From Cellulomonas sp. (GTDB lineage Bacteria; Actinomycetota; Actinomycetes; Actinomycetales; Cellulomonadaceae), in contig JAPSIJ010000152.1 in the NCBI GenBank assembly GCA_031178805.1, positions 1 to 6,023 on the forward strand: DNA of 6,023 nt, written 5' to 3'. Position 1 is the stretch's first letter, and the number at the start of each line of letters is the position of its first letter. Of the stretch, positions 4,789 through 6,023 are shown in pieces. A program made the translations under genes and the position numbers. The notes beneath the pieces were generated by a model. The model did not search any database. It saw nothing but the letters and a program-made list of their open reading frames with translations, and had not been told where the DNA came from.

Positions 4789-6023
4789 ATGCGCTTCCTG
4801 CCCGGGCACTCGCCCTCCTCCGACCTCACGTACGGCGACGTCTTCCTCGTCCCGTCCCGCTCCGAGGTCGCCTCCCGCTTCGACGTCGACCTGGCGTCCA
4901 CCGACGGCACCGGGACCACCATTCCCGTCGTCGTCGCCAACATGACCGCCGTCGCCGGCCGCCGGATGGCCGAGACCGTCGCCCGCCGCGGCGGGATCAC
5001 CGTCCTGCCGCAGGACGTGCCCACGGAGGTCGTCGCCGACGTCGTCGCCTCGGTCAAGGCGAAGCACACGGTCGTGGAGAGCGCCGTCGTCGTCGGGCCG
5101 CACGACACCGTGCACACCGCGCTGACGCTGATCGGCAAGCGGTCGCACGGCGCCGCCGTCGTCGTCGAGGGCGACCGGCCCGTCGGCGTCGTCACCGCCG
5201 CCGACTGCGAGGGCGTCGACCGGTTCACGCAGATCGCCGACGTCATGTCGGCCGACCCGACGACCGTCGACCTGTCCGTCGTCGAGTCCGGCGGGACCCG
5301 CGGGCTCGAGGCCGCGTTCGAGCGGCTGCACGAGTCGCGCCGCAAGTTCTCCCCCGTCGTCCGCGACGGCCGGCTCGTCGGCGTGCTGACGCAGATCGGC
5401 GCGCTGCGGTCGTCCATCTACACGCCCGCGCTCGACGCGCAGGGGCGGTTGCGGGTCGCCGCGGCCGTCGGCGTGAACGGCGACGTGAAGGGCAAGGCCG
5501 CCGCGCTGCTCGAGGCCGGGGTCGACGTGCTGGTCGTGGACACCGCCCACGGGCACCAGCGCAAGATGCTCGACGCCCTGGAGGCCGTGCGCTCGCTCGA
5601 CCCGCAGGTGCCGGTCGTCGCGGGCAACGTCGTCACCGCCGAGGGCACGCGGGACCTGATCAACGCGGGCGCGGACATCGTCAAGGTCGGCGTCGGTCCG
5701 GGCGCGATGTGCACCACCCGGATGATGACCGCGGTCGGACGGCCGCAGTTCTCCGCCGTGCTCGAGTGCGCCGCCGAGGCGCGCGCGCTCGGCAAGCACG
5801 TCTGGGCCGACGGCGGCGTCCGGCACCCGCGCGACGTCGCGCTGGCCCTGGCGGCCGGTGCGTCGCAGGTGATGGTCGGGTCCTGGTTCGCCGGCACGCA
5901 CGAGTCGCCGGGCGACCTGCACGCCGACGGCGAGGGCCGGCTCTACAAGGAGAGCTTCGGCATGGCGTCCGCCCGCGCGGTCGCCGCCCGTACCCGCGGC
6001 GGGTCGGCGTTCGACCGGGCGCG
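4789..6023 (+). CDS. guaB1: GuaB1-family protein (IMPDH-related, probable GMP reductase), 3' truncated by window end
   Basis: The window holds 411 codons of an IMP dehydrogenase/GMP reductase barrel enzyme. The start motif MRFLPGHSP and DLTYGDVFLVPSRSEV (12-27) are typical of the actinobacterial GuaB1 group. A CBS-pair region lies about 93-205, inserted in the barrel. The nucleotide-binding and catalytic elements follow: DTAHGH (251-256), GNVVT (279-283), GVGPGAMCTTR (301-311) with catalytic Cys308, and DGGVRHPRDV (341-350). The mycobacterial GuaB1 has been reported to be a GMP reductase with a regulatory CBS domain, converting GMP to IMP with NADPH. I infer the same role here; true IMP dehydrogenase is normally encoded by a separate guaB2. 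The region that best separates the two activities lies at or beyond the window edge. The frame is open to the last base, so the missing part is the C-terminus. It is probably transcribed separately from the sugar operon. Confidence 0.93.
   Translation, partial: MRFLPGHSPSSDLTYGDVFLVPSRSEVASRFDVDLASTDGTGTTIPVVVANMTAVAGRRMAETVARRGGITVLPQDVPTEVVADVVASVKAKHTVVESAVVVGPHDTVHTALTLIGKRSHGAAVVVEGDRPVGVVTAADCEGVDRFTQIADVMSADPTTVDLSVVESGGTRGLEAAFERLHESRRKFSPVVRDGRLVGVLTQIGALRSSIYTPALDAQGRLRVAAAVGVNGDVKGKAAALLEAGVDVLVVDTAHGHQRKMLDALEAVRSLDPQVPVVAGNVVTAEGTRDLINAGADIVKVGVGPGAMCTTRMMTAVGRPQFSAVLECAAEARALGKHVWADGGVRHPRDVALALAAGASQVMVGSWFAGTHESPGDLHADGEGRLYKESFGMASARAVAARTRGGSAFDRA

Noticed and set aside
2141..5922. 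Very long open frames on the - strand, for example 2141-3817 and 3451-5922
   Set aside because: They lie opposite well-supported permease and guaB1 genes, and their products are low-complexity Gly/Asp/Arg/Val-rich with no domain I recognise. They follow from the rarity of stop codons at this GC content.
1..6023. tRNA, rRNA, riboswitch, phage, toxin-antitoxin or defence genes
   Set aside because: Nothing matching these was seen on either strand; the genes fit a standard sugar importer operon and a purine gene.

Overview
The window looks like chromosomal DNA from a very high-GC actinobacterium. GC is strikingly high by eye, codons end mostly in C or G, and the proteins resemble those of Cellulomonadaceae/Promicromonosporaceae-type soil actinobacteria; this taxonomic guess is inference. 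All five genes I can support lie on the + strand. Long open frames on the - strand and in other + frames are by-products of the base composition.

Layout. Positions 1-163 are a leader with no supported gene. It holds a G-tract cluster, a perfect TTGACA -35 hexamer that sits in the loop of an imperfect dyad, and a paired GAGCGTTC/GAACGTTC inverted repeat that I read as the operator of the adjacent regulator. Then follow a LacI-family repressor (164-1177), a lipoprotein sugar-binding protein (1239-2504), and two MalF/MalG-type membrane permeases (2510-3784 and 3781-4692, overlapping by ATGA). This is a CUT1-type carbohydrate ABC importer without its own ATPase, as is usual in actinobacteria, where a shared MsiK/MsmK-like ATPase serves many importers. 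The operon ends in a strong GC-rich hairpin (4709-4745). A separate short promoter region then leads to a gene of the GuaB1 family (4789 to beyond the window end), an IMP dehydrogenase/GMP reductase relative with a CBS insertion, whose mycobacterial member has been reported to be a GMP reductase.

How the genes work together. The repressor probably senses a sugar and controls its own transcript, which by spacing and direction also carries the importer genes. The lipoprotein captures the sugar outside the membrane, the two permeases form the channel, and an ATPase encoded elsewhere powers it. The substrate cannot be read from the sequence, and no glycosidase or catabolic enzyme lies in the window. 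GuaB1 is a purine-salvage gene that appears transcriptionally separate.

The region is largely ordinary. The parts most worth a second look are the two-site operator/5'-UTR hairpin before the repressor, the Gly/Ala-rich tail of the first permease (7-residue repeats over a long G-tract cluster, with an adjacent frame that would fuse it to the second permease), and the dense inverted and direct repeats between the operon and guaB1. I saw no CRISPR array, tRNA, rRNA, mobile element or clearly new system.
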